Notes under the pieces: generated by a model | Database searches by the model: none | What the model saw: only the letters and a program-made list of their open reading frames with translations | Told to the model about the DNA's origin: nothing | Assembly: GCA_937998875.1 (NCBI GenBank) | Contig: CALLBO010000026.1 | Coordinates: forward strand, 41,440 to 105,439 | DNA length: 64,000 nt | Direction: 5' to 3' | Source of the DNA: an uncultured Granulosicoccaceae bacterium | Lineage (GTDB): Bacteria > Pseudomonadota > Gammaproteobacteria > Granulosicoccales > Granulosicoccaceae | Made by a program: the position numbers and the translations under genes | In this document: positions 1-8,502 of the stretch, in pieces | Position numbering within the stretch: the stretch's first letter is position 1 | How the letters are laid out: each line of letters begins with the position of its first letter

Positions 1-181
1 CGCGGTGGCAGTATGGGCAATTTGGTTTTGTGTAAATCTCAATAGTTTTCATGTGATGTTTTTTTCCTGTGTTGAGAACATGTGTCTGTATAATAGAGTT
101 ATAATTATTCACGAACAGTTACTGATATACTCAAAAACATATACCCATCGTCTACATATATGTCTATTATGGTTACTATTA

Positions 182-1048
182 ATGTCTGCTGACATTCTCT
201 CGGATGTGCTTCGTTCTCTCAGGGCTACCGGCACGGTGTACTTTTGCGATCAGCTCGTGGCACCCTGGACAAAGGATTACCCGGGCGAATCAATGGCGAG
301 CTTTCACCATGTTCGACGTGGTGGGTGCTGGTTTACCTCAGAAGGGGTAGAGGAATATCTGGGGCCGGGTGATATGGTGTTTATAGAGCCCCGGCGTGCC
401 CACCAACTCGCCGACAAAACAATCCGTGACAGTGAGAACAATGCTCAGTCCACCACGTTGTTGTTATGTGGGTACTGCGAATTTGATGAATCGTTGGCAG
501 TGCCGCTTTCTTCGCTTTTTCCCAGGATCAGCATCATCCGTGATGAACAATTGCAAGAGCATGCCTGGCTGAGAACACTGTTAGACACGTTAAGTTCAGA
601 ACACATGTCGAACCGTCCCGGTACCGCAATGGTGGTGAATAAACTAACGGAAGTGTTACTGGTTGAGTTAATACGAATTAACTTCGGACATGGGACTAAT
701 CGGCCTTTGCTGCGGGCTCTATCAGATAAGCAGATCGGACATGCGCTGCAGCTGTTACACAACAGGCCCGAAAAAGCGTGGTCACTGGAAACCTTATCTA
801 CAGATGTCGGAATGTCCAGAGCAAGCTTTGCCAAGCGATTTAAAAGTCTCGTAGAGCTGACTATGTTTGACTATCTAACTCAGCTTAGGTTACAGCGCGC
901 TTGTGAACTGCTAACTAATACCAGTCAATCGCTTTATGAAATAGCCAATAGCGTAGGGTACGAGTCTGACTTGTCTTTTACTCGAACTTTTAAGAAAAAA
1001 CTAGGAGTAACGCCAACGCACTATCGTAAGCAAAGTCTGGAGTTGTAA
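182..1048 (+). CDS. AraC-family transcriptional regulator
   Basis: Predicted DNA-binding regulator of 288 residues. The N-terminal part (about residues 8-165) looks like the cupin-type sensing domain of AraC proteins. The last 100 residues carry two helix-turn-helix segments: WSLETLSTDVGMSRASFAKR and, near the end, SLYEIANSVGYESDLSFTR followed by GVTPTHYRK, the usual AraC signature. The reading frame is open back to position 5, but that upstream part is A/T-rich and unlike a protein domain, so I start at the ATG at 182. No clear ribosome binding site precedes it. No target gene is obvious; the next genes run on the other strand. The family call is firm, the ligand and regulon are unknown. Confidence 0.85.
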   Translation: MSADILSDVLRSLRATGTVYFCDQLVAPWTKDYPGESMASFHHVRRGGCWFTSEGVEEYLGPGDMVFIEPRRAHQLADKTIRDSENNAQSTTLLLCGYCEFDESLAVPLSSLFPRISIIRDEQLQEHAWLRTLLDTLSSEHMSNRPGTAMVVNKLTEVLLVELIRINFGHGTNRPLLRALSDKQIGHALQLLHNRPEKAWSLETLSTDVGMSRASFAKRFKSLVELTMFDYLTQLRLQRACELLTNTSQSLYEIANSVGYESDLSFTRTFKKKLGVTPTHYRKQSLEL

Positions 1049-1050
1049 CC

Positions 1051-1080
1051 TGACAGGTTCAAATCCTGGTCCATGCATCA
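1051..1080 (+). other. tRNA-like 3' fragment (T-arm plus acceptor-like tail)
   Basis: Two bases after the stop codon of the AraC gene lies CAGG-TTCAAAT-CCTG, a T-arm stem with a canonical seven-base T-loop. It is followed by TCCATGC, an A in the discriminator position, and TCA where CCA would be expected. No D-arm or anticodon arm is visible upstream, because that sequence codes for the AraC protein. It may be the scar of an integration event at a tRNA 3' end, or a chance match. It is not a functional tRNA. Confidence 0.35.
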
Positions 1081-1308
1081 ACAAGCGAACCGCCGGAAGA
1101 AGAGGGCAGACAGGCCATACTGATAAAAGTGAAAAATTTCATTCTTCAGACCCATTAATGGAAACTGGAAATCTACGATAGCCAGTGCCGGGCGAACTAT
1201 TGTACGAAGTCAATTAGTCAAAACGCACTTCTGTTTTTGAACATCAACTGATTTTTAAGGTTGATCACCAGATAGTTAGACCCGGCGCTTAGTCGAGAGA
1301 TTCGAGCA

Positions 1309-1872
1309 CTACTGGCTTAACGAATAGTGTCTGGTAGTCACATCTGTGGTGAACTTAGATTCACTCGGCGCCGTGTAGATGCCGTCTGTAATACTGAAGT
1401 CCAGAAGATCCTTATTTTTTGCTACGCTCCAGATCTCTCCTTTATCGGGATTAAGTCGCAACATAGCTCTCACTACCCCATTTGGTTTAGTAATAAAAAA
1501 AACTGCCAACTCTGAAGCCGGTTCTCCGGTCAAATATTCACCGTATCGGATGACGGTCTCGTTCTGTTCCACTACAATGTGAAATGTAGCCTTGTTACCC
1601 TTTACACCTATAGGGTTATACCTTTCCCCGTCACCCAGATCACAAAGTACCTGGCTGATCAACAGTTGCTGACTAATAATTTTCTCATTGTAGTAGGCTA
1701 AGAATTTGTAAAGATATTTAGACGACAATTCAATCGGCCGTTGAATCTGCCGACAATTCTCCTGCTTTATATCTTTAACGGGAGTTGGTTTTTCCTGCGC
1801 GAAACCGCTACCGGAAAATGGCAAGTACATAATCACGTGCAAAAGACATAAAGATGTTTTAAACATTGTCAT
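1309..1872 (-). CDS. Hypothetical secreted protein
   Basis: A 187-residue protein of unknown function. The start at 1872 (MTMFKTSLCLLHV) is preferred over the ATG at 1893 because GAGG lies five bases upstream of it. A Sec-type signal peptide is likely: hydrophobic LCLLHVIMYLPFSGSG, then a likely cut after GFA. The mature part has two cysteines (in ENCRQIQ and QVLCDLGDG) that could form a disulfide. I recognise no domain. It stands alone, with the AraC gene on one side and a gap on the other. Real because of the signal peptide, the ribosome binding site and the length; function unassigned. Confidence 0.6.
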   Translation of the reverse strand: MTMFKTSLCLLHVIMYLPFSGSGFAQEKPTPVKDIKQENCRQIQRPIELSSKYLYKFLAYYNEKIISQQLLISQVLCDLGDGERYNPIGVKGNKATFHIVVEQNETVIRYGEYLTGEPASELAVFFITKPNGVVRAMLRLNPDKGEIWSVAKNKDLLDFSITDGIYTAPSESKFTTDVTTRHYSLSQ

Positions 1873-1893
1873 AGTAGCCTCGGCTTCTGTCAT

Positions 1894-2208
1894 TAGGTTA
1901 AAGGATTGATCTTTCGATTTAGAAAGCCCGATCCAGACATTGATAAAGCACCTAGTTATTTAGTAACGACGGCACCTTCAACCATACAGAGTTCTCTCAG
2001 GCAATATGGATGTGGGTACGAAATTGTCAACCGGTGTTGACCGCGACCAGCCACCACAGCCAGGCCATTTCACCTATCGACTAAGTGATGTTGCAATCCT
2101 TCCCGTAGAACGGTACAGGTCCGAATCCGGAAAAAGTTCAGGGGCGGCGGCCAGAATCCGCAGAGTGTTAAAAGCGAGCCGATGGCTAACCAGATGAACA
2201 GGCGGTAT
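1894..2208. other. Intergenic gap, possible short coding remnant
   Basis: No convincing gene. On the minus strand, directly after the ferredoxin stop codon, about 43 codons stay open and encode a hydrophobic LFIWLAIGSLLTLCGF-like stretch without a start codon. This could be a remnant of another membrane protein gene, or chance. The plus-strand open frame at 2006-2197 has no recognisable features. Confidence 0.3.
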
Positions 2209-2538
2209 TCAGATTGTCAACGCTTTAACGGGCATCTTAACCTGCACGAAATCACCCTGTTTTCGCGCCTGGAATGTTGCAAGCGAGCGCGTGGCAGGTG
2301 CTTCGAGCGGACTACCATCACGGATATCAAAACAGCCTTGATGCAAGGGGCACTCGATGACGTTTCCGTCGAGATATCCGTCACATAGGTCGGCACCTCC
2401 ATGAGTACAGCGGGCAGCTGTAACATAGACACCATCAGGTCGATCGTAAACCGCCAGTCGCCTTTTGCCGATACGGGCAGGGGTAACGTCGTCAGGTTCA
2501 AGGTCAGCCAGCGGTATGAGATTTTGCCATTCGCTCAT
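2209..2538 (-). CDS. Rieske-type [2Fe-2S] ferredoxin
   Basis: A 109-residue soluble electron carrier. It has the Rieske cluster ligands C44-T-H46 and C63-P-L-H66, with spacing typical of ferredoxins that serve ring-hydroxylating oxygenases. No membrane anchor or signal peptide is present, which separates it from cytochrome bc1 Rieske proteins. It is the last gene of a minus-strand cluster and starts 21 bases after the desaturase stop. By context it should pass electrons to the Rieske oxygenase, the di-iron desaturase, or both. No matching flavin reductase gene is seen nearby, so electrons would have to come from a shared reductase elsewhere. Family call is firm; partner is inferred. Confidence 0.88.
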   Translation of the reverse strand: MSEWQNLIPLADLEPDDVTPARIGKRRLAVYDRPDGVYVTAARCTHGGADLCDGYLDGNVIECPLHQGCFDIRDGSPLEAPATRSLATFQARKQGDFVQVKMPVKALTI

Positions 2539-2559
2539 ATGTAAACCTACGATGGCACT

Positions 2560-3498
2560 TTACGATTGAGCTCGCACACGTTGCAATATATCTCTATGAG
2601 CATTGATGTAGCCTTTCGGTTCGACATATACACGGTCTTTTATTTTCTCGTGCAAGTCCCTCAATCTGTAAAAGGGAACAGAAGCAGCATAATGATGTGC
2701 GGCATGGTAGTTCATATTCCACGCAAGAAATCGCCATAGTGAAGAGACAATGTTTGTACGCGTATTACGTGTCATGTCAGCGACGGTCGGGCGACCGGCA
2801 TGTTCCGTCATCCTGATAAAGCGCATGACGGGCTCACTAAGCATTACCGGCAACCACCAATACAGTAGTGGAGCCCACCAGCTGAGCGTTAAAACCAGCG
2901 CGATAATTAAAAGGTAACCCAAAATCATCAGCTGAGATTCGAGCACTACTTTTTTTACTTCAGAGCGAGGCACAAACTTCAGTTCCCCTTTGGTTAATTT
3001 ACCTGTTGCCCGCCTGAACATACCGCCGAACTGCGACGACCAGTAAGGAATTGTGCTCAGGTACCAGAGATAGGCACGGCGATTCTCCGGTAACGGGATC
3101 ATTTCCGGGTCTTTGTCATGCTGGTTGGTATAGGTATGGTGATCACAGTGCTCGTAGCGAAAGAACAGAGGTGGAATAACAAGTAAAAAACCACAATAAG
3201 ACGCGAGAAACTTGCACAATTTGCGTGAACGAAATGCGGTGTAGTGAGTACACTCATGCTGTAGCGCGAAGTGATGCACCATAACGACACCATGAATGAA
3301 CATAGCAGGAGCAAGTAACCACGATGTGTCTGTGGTAAACCAGATAAGTGATCCGGTAAAAGTGAGCAGTACCATCCACAAGAACAGGTGAACTAAACCC
3401 GGAACGTTTGATCGTTTCATCAGCAGCTTTAATTCGCGGCGGGGCACAAGTGCATTGTCACCCAGGGCCTGGGTGAGAGGTGTCAGTGCCTGTTTCAT
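2560..3498 (-). CDS. Membrane fatty-acid-desaturase-type di-iron oxygenase
   Basis: A 312-residue integral membrane protein of the fatty acid desaturase/hydroxylase superfamily. The three histidine boxes that hold the di-iron centre are intact: HECTH (81-85), HCDHH (117-121) and HAAHH (265-269), plus H233 in TEHAG. Hydrophobic segments lie near residues 33-55, 60-80, 98-113 and 190-222. The frame is open to 3579, but the ATG at 3498 has AGGA eight bases upstream and starts where the family starts, so I use it. It sits between the Rieske oxygenase and the Rieske ferredoxin genes and is probably co-transcribed. Substrate unknown: acyl lipid, alkyl chain or carotenoid-like molecules are all possible. 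Confidence 0.85.
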   Translation of the reverse strand: MKQALTPLTQALGDNALVPRRELKLLMKRSNVPGLVHLFLWMVLLTFTGSLIWFTTDTSWLLAPAMFIHGVVMVHHFALQHECTHYTAFRSRKLCKFLASYCGFLLVIPPLFFRYEHCDHHTYTNQHDKDPEMIPLPENRRAYLWYLSTIPYWSSQFGGMFRRATGKLTKGELKFVPRSEVKKVVLESQLMILGYLLIIALVLTLSWWAPLLYWWLPVMLSEPVMRFIRMTEHAGRPTVADMTRNTRTNIVSSLWRFLAWNMNYHAAHHYAASVPFYRLRDLHEKIKDRVYVEPKGYINAHRDILQRVRAQS

Positions 3499-3656
3499 TG
3501 TAAAATTCCTGCGGTACGTAGACCCGTTGCATAGTGGAATACAGGCCGGTAAAAATTGCTTTAATAGCCCTTCCTGCAACGTTACATAAACGTTTTTAGT
3601 AAATGATTATGGCCGTTGTACAGCAAGCCAGCAACACCACGCGATCATTGCCACGA

Positions 3657-5009
3657 TTATGCCTGTTTTGTCGCGACCCATTCTTTAACACGTTTTTCAA
3701 TCTCCACCGGCCGTGCCTCCCATGAAAACAGTAGCGTGTCTTTGACAATCTCACCGACAATTTTACCCGCCTCTTTTTGAAGCGCAATGTCATCTTCAAC
3801 TTCGGCCACCTGAACGATAACATCACCTGCCAGTGTGGGTACTACACCATCAGCATTCAACCTGGGGGCGGCGGGCATTTTACCATTGGCGGTATCGCGA
3901 ACGGCATTTCGTAGCAGTTTGCGATACCCCATCACGCCAACATCCGTTCGGCCAAGCATCTCGTCAGCGTGAACGGTGATTTTCCCCTGTGAAATTTGCG
4001 CCTCGTAGTCTCCGGGCATACGTTGACCTTCTTCATAGGTTCTCTCTGTACCTGTCTGGCCGACAAAATCCACTCTGCCAAGGCCCACTTTTGAGCGATC
4101 ACCGCGACCGTCGAGATCGAGCGTCTCGTTAAAGTGACGCCAGGCGATAATACGGCAATGGGTATCATTAACCGGCACCGTCCACTTGGTGATTCCAACG
4201 CGTGGAAAGAACTTTTCAGTTTCTGCGTTCTGGTAAATATCAGGTGGCTGCGCTATGGCGGGTAAAAATATTTCAGCAGTTCGCACCCAGAGAAATTCTT
4301 TCCAACGGCGGGTATTCGTCAGAAAAATCCCAACGTTGTCATCCATGCTGTGCCATTCGACTACCGGCATTGCACCCCACGCAGGATTGAAGTGCGCACG
4401 CGTCACACGGGTATGCAGGAACACACTATGAAAAGGGTCCATCGGATTTTCAGCCACCTGTAGCCAGTTGCATGGATAATCGATTGAATAGGGAACCAAT
4501 TCGTTATCTGACTGGTGCAATGTGTCAAAGGCCGGAAATTCAGCCATCTCGTCAGGCGGGCCCATCCACGCAAATACCAACCCTTTGAATTCTTTCACCG
4601 GATACGCACCGTGACAGAGCTTTTTAGGTATTGGGCTATTTTCAGGCTCACCGGGTACTTCGAGGATAGTCCCGTCTACATCGAACAACCACCCGTGATA
4701 GCAGCAACGGATGCCGTTTTCGGAAATAATGCCGTATTCAAGGGAGGCGCGACGGTGACTACAGTGCTTATGCAACAAGCCCAGCTGGCCACTGAGATCA
4801 CGAAACAGTACCAGCTCTTCACCGAGAATTTCCAATGCCAGTGGAAGCTCACCAACTTGTTCGACCATGGCTACTGGTTGCCAGAAGCGACGAAAATACT
4901 CACCAGCAGGCGTACTGGGTCCGGTATGGGTTAGCTCACCATCTTCAGAAGATTTGGCCGACCGATAGTAACCGTTGAACGGTTTCCGTTTGAGTTTGAT
5001 ATCTGCCAT
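3657..5009 (-). CDS. Rieske non-heme iron oxygenase, alpha subunit
   Basis: A 450-residue catalytic subunit of the phthalate-oxygenase/O-demethylase-like branch of Rieske oxygenases. The Rieske ligands are C83-x-H85 and C102-x2-H105. The mononuclear iron site follows the family pattern at N188-PMD191-PFH194-SVFLH199, where D191, H194 and H199 are the bridging Asp and the two iron His. The single-subunit length fits the alpha-only (alpha3) type; there is no small beta subunit gene nearby. It lies between a VOC gene and the desaturase gene on the same strand. Electrons probably come from the ferredoxin at 2209-2538. The substrate cannot be told from sequence. Confidence 0.9.
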   Translation of the reverse strand: MADIKLKRKPFNGYYRSAKSSEDGELTHTGPSTPAGEYFRRFWQPVAMVEQVGELPLALEILGEELVLFRDLSGQLGLLHKHCSHRRASLEYGIISENGIRCCYHGWLFDVDGTILEVPGEPENSPIPKKLCHGAYPVKEFKGLVFAWMGPPDEMAEFPAFDTLHQSDNELVPYSIDYPCNWLQVAENPMDPFHSVFLHTRVTRAHFNPAWGAMPVVEWHSMDDNVGIFLTNTRRWKEFLWVRTAEIFLPAIAQPPDIYQNAETEKFFPRVGITKWTVPVNDTHCRIIAWRHFNETLDLDGRGDRSKVGLGRVDFVGQTGTERTYEEGQRMPGDYEAQISQGKITVHADEMLGRTDVGVMGYRKLLRNAVRDTANGKMPAAPRLNADGVVPTLAGDVIVQVAEVEDDIALQKEAGKIVGEIVKDTLLFSWEARPVEIEKRVKEWVATKQA

Positions 5010-5182
5010 TTGTCTTCACCAAAAATAACTAGTTCTCAGCGCCTCGTTTGCTTCTATCAAGGGTACAAAATCTCTGTAGCGCGAGTGTACCTGTTATTGA
5101 GAATCGTTGGGCTATTCGTATGAAACCAGCTTAAAACCTTTGCCATTAGTAGTACCTTTTCTTCAATGCCTGTCTCGATTTG

Positions 5183-5557
5183 TTATGCAGAAATCAACGA
5201 ACTAATATCTACCAGGGTGCCATCCGGATCACGTAAGAGCATTCTCCTTTGACCGTAAGGCATATTCCTAGGTGTCTCTATAATTTGAATACCCAGATTG
5301 ATGGCCTTCTCATGAATACTGTCGCAATCATCAACCACAAATGTAATCATAATTCCAGTTGGCGGATTGCGCGCACATTCCGGTACAAACTTATGGTCTC
5401 GGCTAAGTATGCCCAGCTCAAGGTTTTCATTCGATTTATGGGTAAGTACCACAAACCAGTCAGAATCAAATTGGCGATGCATTGCCAAAATCTGTTCATA
5501 AAATTCGGCTGTCTTTCTAACATTACCACTGAGTATATTGGTGAAACATCTTTGCAT
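5183..5557 (-). CDS. VOC (glyoxalase/bleomycin resistance) family protein 1
   Basis: A 124-residue single-module VOC protein. It shows the beta-alpha-beta-beta-beta pattern, with FTNILSGNVRKTAEFYEQIL at the start and LLRDPDGTLVDIS at the end. The positions that usually bind metal (an early His/Gln and a late Glu after DPDG) hold other residues here, so a binding or non-metal role is as likely as catalysis. It lies between the second VOC gene (60 bases upstream) and the Rieske oxygenase gene on the same strand. It may bind the pathway substrate or protect against a toxic intermediate; this is inference. Confidence 0.75.
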   Translation of the reverse strand: MQRCFTNILSGNVRKTAEFYEQILAMHRQFDSDWFVVLTHKSNENLELGILSRDHKFVPECARNPPTGIMITFVVDDCDSIHEKAINLGIQIIETPRNMPYGQRRMLLRDPDGTLVDISSLISA

Positions 5558-5616
5558 GGTGATTTTCCGCCATTGTTGTGTTCTATGTCTTTTTCATTCC
5601 AAATAGACTGAAATAG

Positions 5617-6057
5617 CTAATTGTCCGAAAACCGCGACCATTCTTCCCTTAAAGAGCACCGGTTACCATCGGGATCAACAAAATCCCCAACCGTGCCCCA
5701 CGGTTCTATTCTAATAATTACACGCACTCCTTTTGACATTAGTATTCGTGCGTATTTGTCGACAGATGTTACGTTGAAACGTAAAACAACCGGGTTTTCA
5801 TTTAACATTTTTGGCGCAGAAGAAAAGTCTCCCCCTGTTTCAATCATAAGGTAACCGTCATGACCAAAACGTAACACCGTTAACTTTGAATACTGATCAT
5901 CAAGCATTTCAAGAATCGGTAGCTCCATTATATTTGAGTAGAACGCGACGCATTGATCGTATAACTCTGTGCAGAGTACTAAGCCGGTTCTCGTATAGTT
6001 CAACGTTACACCCTCAGTTTCTTTTGTGGAAATAATTGGAAGCGTCGTGGCTTTCAT
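5617..6057 (-). CDS. VOC (glyoxalase/bleomycin resistance) family protein 2
   Basis: A 146-residue VOC-fold protein. RTGLVLCTELYDQCVAFYSN opens the module and FVDPDGNRCSLREEW closes it. Its ATG shares one base with the stop codon of the upstream exporter gene (TGATG), so translation of the two is probably coupled. This ties the pair of VOC proteins to the exporter and to the oxygenases downstream. As with its neighbour, the early metal-ligand position is not a clear His. Specific function unknown. Confidence 0.75.
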   Translation of the reverse strand: MKATTLPIISTKETEGVTLNYTRTGLVLCTELYDQCVAFYSNIMELPILEMLDDQYSKLTVLRFGHDGYLMIETGGDFSSAPKMLNENPVVLRFNVTSVDKYARILMSKGVRVIIRIEPWGTVGDFVDPDGNRCSLREEWSRFSDN

Positions 6058-6821
6058 CAGGCAGGTGTAAGTACTTTCACAAAGTGCACTATGGAAAGCA
6101 CTAATCCAAAGGCCACAATGCCAGTTCGCAGATATTTCTCATTGATAAGTCGTGCATAGCGTCCACCAAGGTACCCACCCGCCGTGCTTCCTATCATCAT
6201 CGTTAGCGCTTCAGGCCAGGCTATGACGCCACCAACGCCGAAGACCACGATGCTAAGCAACGTAAAGCTGGTTGCAAGCAGATTTTTCAGACTGTTCGCA
6301 ACATGAAATGATGTAAAGCCCATAATCTGCACGATTGCCAACAGGACGATTCCCAGGCCAGCCCCAAAATATCCGCCATAAATCGATAACAAAAAGAGAA
6401 GGGCATAAAGCATCCGTGTTGACGCTCGACCGGAAAGTTGAGTTTGCATTAAAGAACTAATTCTCGAACCAAATGCAAACAACAATGTAGCGCAAAGAAT
6501 CAGGAACGGTATTAGTACCTCAAACAATGATTCCCGGGAAACAAGAAGCAACAAAGAACCGGTGATTGCGCCGAGGCCTGAAACAAGCATAAGCGGTATT
6601 ATCTTGCGTCCCACTGCTTTTAGCTCACGAGTGTATGCCGGTAGAGCCGCCGCATTAGACGGCAACATAGCCAGATAGTTGGTGGCGTTGGCAACTATTG
6701 GTGGAAGACCAACTGCAATAAGTGCCGGAAAGGTAAACAGGGTTGCACCTCCTGCGACTGCGTTCCATGCACCTCCGAAGAGTCCGACAGTTACCAGAAA
6801 TACTGTTGCTTCAATTGTCAT
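6057..6821 (-). CDS. TSUP/TauE-SafE family exporter
   Basis: A 254-residue polytopic inner membrane protein of the TSUP (sulfite exporter TauE/SafE) family. The glycine-rich repeats GGAWNAVAGGATLFTFPALI near the N terminus and GGYFGAGLGIVLLAIVQ in the middle are the internal duplication typical of the family. About eight hydrophobic segments are seen. It is the first gene of the minus-strand oxygenase cluster. TSUP proteins move sulfite, sulfonates or related organic anions, so it could release a sulfonated or acidic by-product of the Rieske pathway; that is only a guess. The divergent LysR gene starts 76 bases away and is the likely regulator. Confidence 0.85.
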   Translation of the reverse strand: MTIEATVFLVTVGLFGGAWNAVAGGATLFTFPALIAVGLPPIVANATNYLAMLPSNAAALPAYTRELKAVGRKIIPLMLVSGLGAITGSLLLLVSRESLFEVLIPFLILCATLLFAFGSRISSLMQTQLSGRASTRMLYALLFLLSIYGGYFGAGLGIVLLAIVQIMGFTSFHVANSLKNLLATSFTLLSIVVFGVGGVIAWPEALTMMIGSTAGGYLGGRYARLINEKYLRTGIVAFGLVLSIVHFVKVLTPA

Positions 6822-6862
6822 TAACCAGTCTCGAAGGATTTCGTCAGACTGTAGATAGGTTT

Positions 6863-6891
6863 TTGGTAATTATGAAATTCAAAGATATAAT
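6863..6891 (+). promoter_or_regulatory. sigma70-like promoter and LysR-type box before the LysR gene
   Basis: TTGGTA (6863-6868), a 17-base spacer and a perfect TATAAT (6886-6891) form a good promoter whose start point would fall on or next to the ATG at 6898. ATTAT-N13-ATAAT (6869-6891), which contains a T-N11-A core, overlaps it and looks like a LysR operator. No Shine-Dalgarno sequence lies before the ATG. The simplest reading is a leaderless, autoregulated mRNA. Confidence 0.5.
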
Positions 6892-6897
6892 GGCGCC

Positions 6898-7767
6898 ATG
6901 AACAAAAGTGAACGCATGGTTTGTAACAGCCACCTTCTACGTACCTTTGTAGCGGTGGCGGAGAGTCAAAGCATCACTCGGGCGGCGGAAATGTTGGGGC
7001 GGACTCAATCCGCAATCAGTGTTCAGGCAAAAACGCTTGAAGAGACACTGGAGGTTGCTCTGTTTGTCAGGCAATCGACAGGCATGTTACTCACCGCAGA
7101 GGGGGAAAAACTATTGCCGGTTGCCAGACAAATTGTATCCGAATTGACCCAGGTAGGGATAATGTTTGACGATCCGCTTCGAGGATGTATTCGCGTAGGT
7201 ATCCCTGATGACTATATGGATTCTGTATTGCAGAACGTATTGCTTCAATTCGCAAATCACCACCCGAATGTTGAAGTGACAGCCCACTTCGGATGTACAT
7301 CTAAGTTTCCAGAGGCTATTAGGAATAACACGCTGGATGTCGCAGTTGTTGCTGAACGAAATGTGAAAGCTACCAACCGTCTTGCATCAGAGCCCAACGT
7401 TTGGTTGAGTAGCCCTAAAATGAAAATAGGCCCTGAAGATACCGTGCCACTCGCGATTCTCGATCGGGATTGTGATTGGCGAAATTTTGGTTCTGATGCA
7501 CTGAGTGCTAGCGGCCGAAGTTGGCGAATCGCTTACGCAAGTGAAAATTTCTCGGGTGTAAAATCGGCTATACGTTCCGGCTTGGCGGTTAGCATTTTGC
7601 CCCGGCTTTTAAAAGACACAACAATGATTGAGTTGGGAGAGGAGGTTGGGTTTCCTGCGCTTCCATCGACAAGGCGTGGAATTCTCGCATCAGAAAATGC
7701 ACCAGACGACATAGTGAAAGCAATGGTTGAGTCAATAAAAACTGCTACTCAAACCAAAAAAAGGTAG
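6898..7767 (+). CDS. LysR-family transcriptional regulator
   Basis: A 289-residue LysR protein. The winged helix-turn-helix is at residues 12-70 (LRTFVAVAESQSITRAAEML, then GRTQSAISVQAKTLEETL). An effector-binding domain of the periplasmic-binding-protein fold follows (from about residue 95, GCIRVGIPDDYM). It is divergent from the exporter/VOC/Rieske/desaturase cluster with only 76 bases between, the classic arrangement for a LysR protein and its target operon. Its likely effector is the oxygenase substrate or a product. The putative promoter and operator overlap, see the separate entry. Confidence 0.9.
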   Translation: MNKSERMVCNSHLLRTFVAVAESQSITRAAEMLGRTQSAISVQAKTLEETLEVALFVRQSTGMLLTAEGEKLLPVARQIVSELTQVGIMFDDPLRGCIRVGIPDDYMDSVLQNVLLQFANHHPNVEVTAHFGCTSKFPEAIRNNTLDVAVVAERNVKATNRLASEPNVWLSSPKMKIGPEDTVPLAILDRDCDWRNFGSDALSASGRSWRIAYASENFSGVKSAIRSGLAVSILPRLLKDTTMIELGEEVGFPALPSTRRGILASENAPDDIVKAMVESIKTATQTKKR

Positions 7768-7798
7768 CCAGTTGTTTACTAGCACAATAGTCTTAGCG

Positions 7799-7827
7799 AC
7801 AAGCTCCCACGCACACTGGGGGCTTGT
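7799..7827 (+). terminator. Stem-loop after the LysR gene
   Basis: ACAAGCTCCC pairs with GGGGGCTTGT (10 bp with one G-U pair, nine-base loop). It lies 31 bases after the LysR stop codon. There is no long T-run behind it, so it may stabilise the 3' end or work with Rho rather than act as a strict intrinsic terminator. Confidence 0.45.
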
Positions 7828-7896
7828 AAATTGACTCAAGCTCTTTGTTCTATTCGGTGGTGGTGCATTCCTTGACATTCAAAGTAATAGAGTAGC

Positions 7897-8502
7897 GTGC
7901 GTATTCTGGCATTCAGCGATTTGCACTGCGATCGTGAAGCGGCGAAAGCTATAGTTGATAAAAGCTCCAGCGCAGATATTGTCCTTGGAGCAGGGGACTT
8001 TGGAATTCGCGGGGAACGCAGCACCGAGCTATTCGATATTTTGCAGGAAATTAAAGTACCGTTGCTTATCGTATCTGGAAATCATGATCGACGCTCTGAG
8101 TTAGCATCTTATTGCGCAACACAAGAACATATCTATTTCCTTGATGGCAGCTCGCAGGAGATTAATGGAGTTACCATATTCGGGCTCGGTGGAGAAATAC
8201 CCTCTCGCAGTGACGCTGATTGGAATGAGACCTTAGAAGAAGCTGAGGCGGCCAGTCAGCTGTTACGTGCAAAAACACATCACGTGCTTCTTACCCACAC
8301 ACCTCCTTACGGTTTTTGTGATCTTCAGAAGGATGGAGCCCACGAGGGCAGTGAAGCGATCACCGATGCCATCAGACGCAATACTCCATCATTATGCTTG
8401 TGCGGTCACATACACCATTCATGGGGAAGGATACAGCAGCTGGAGAAAACGACTGTTCATAATCTCGGGCCAATGCCATGCTGGCACACGGTGCAAATAT
8501 AG
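7897..8502 (+). CDS. Calcineurin-like metallophosphoesterase
   Basis: A 201-residue phosphoesterase with all dimetal motifs of the calcineurin-like family: D8-L-H10, GAGD34, G-N62-H63-D64, the HVLLTHTPP His, and GHIHHS near the C terminus. The small size fits the YfcE/Icc-like group that acts on nucleotides or phosphodiesters. It starts with GTG at 7897; MRILAFSDLH right at the start is the usual family N terminus, so no earlier start is needed. No operon partner is apparent; the LysR gene upstream ends 129 bases away. Substrate unknown. Confidence 0.85.
   Translation: MRILAFSDLHCDREAAKAIVDKSSSADIVLGAGDFGIRGERSTELFDILQEIKVPLLIVSGNHDRRSELASYCATQEHIYFLDGSSQEINGVTIFGLGGEIPSRSDADWNETLEEAEAASQLLRAKTHHVLLTHTPPYGFCDLQKDGAHEGSEAITDAIRRNTPSLCLCGHIHHSWGRIQQLEKTTVHNLGPMPCWHTVQI

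Noticed and set aside
1..181. N-terminal extension of the AraC ORF back to position 5
   Set aside because: A/T-rich sequence without domain similarity; the family start fits the ATG at 182.
445..834. Minus-strand ORF of 129 codons
   Set aside because: Lies fully inside the AraC gene; Ser/Arg-rich composition and no domain. A shadow of the real frame.
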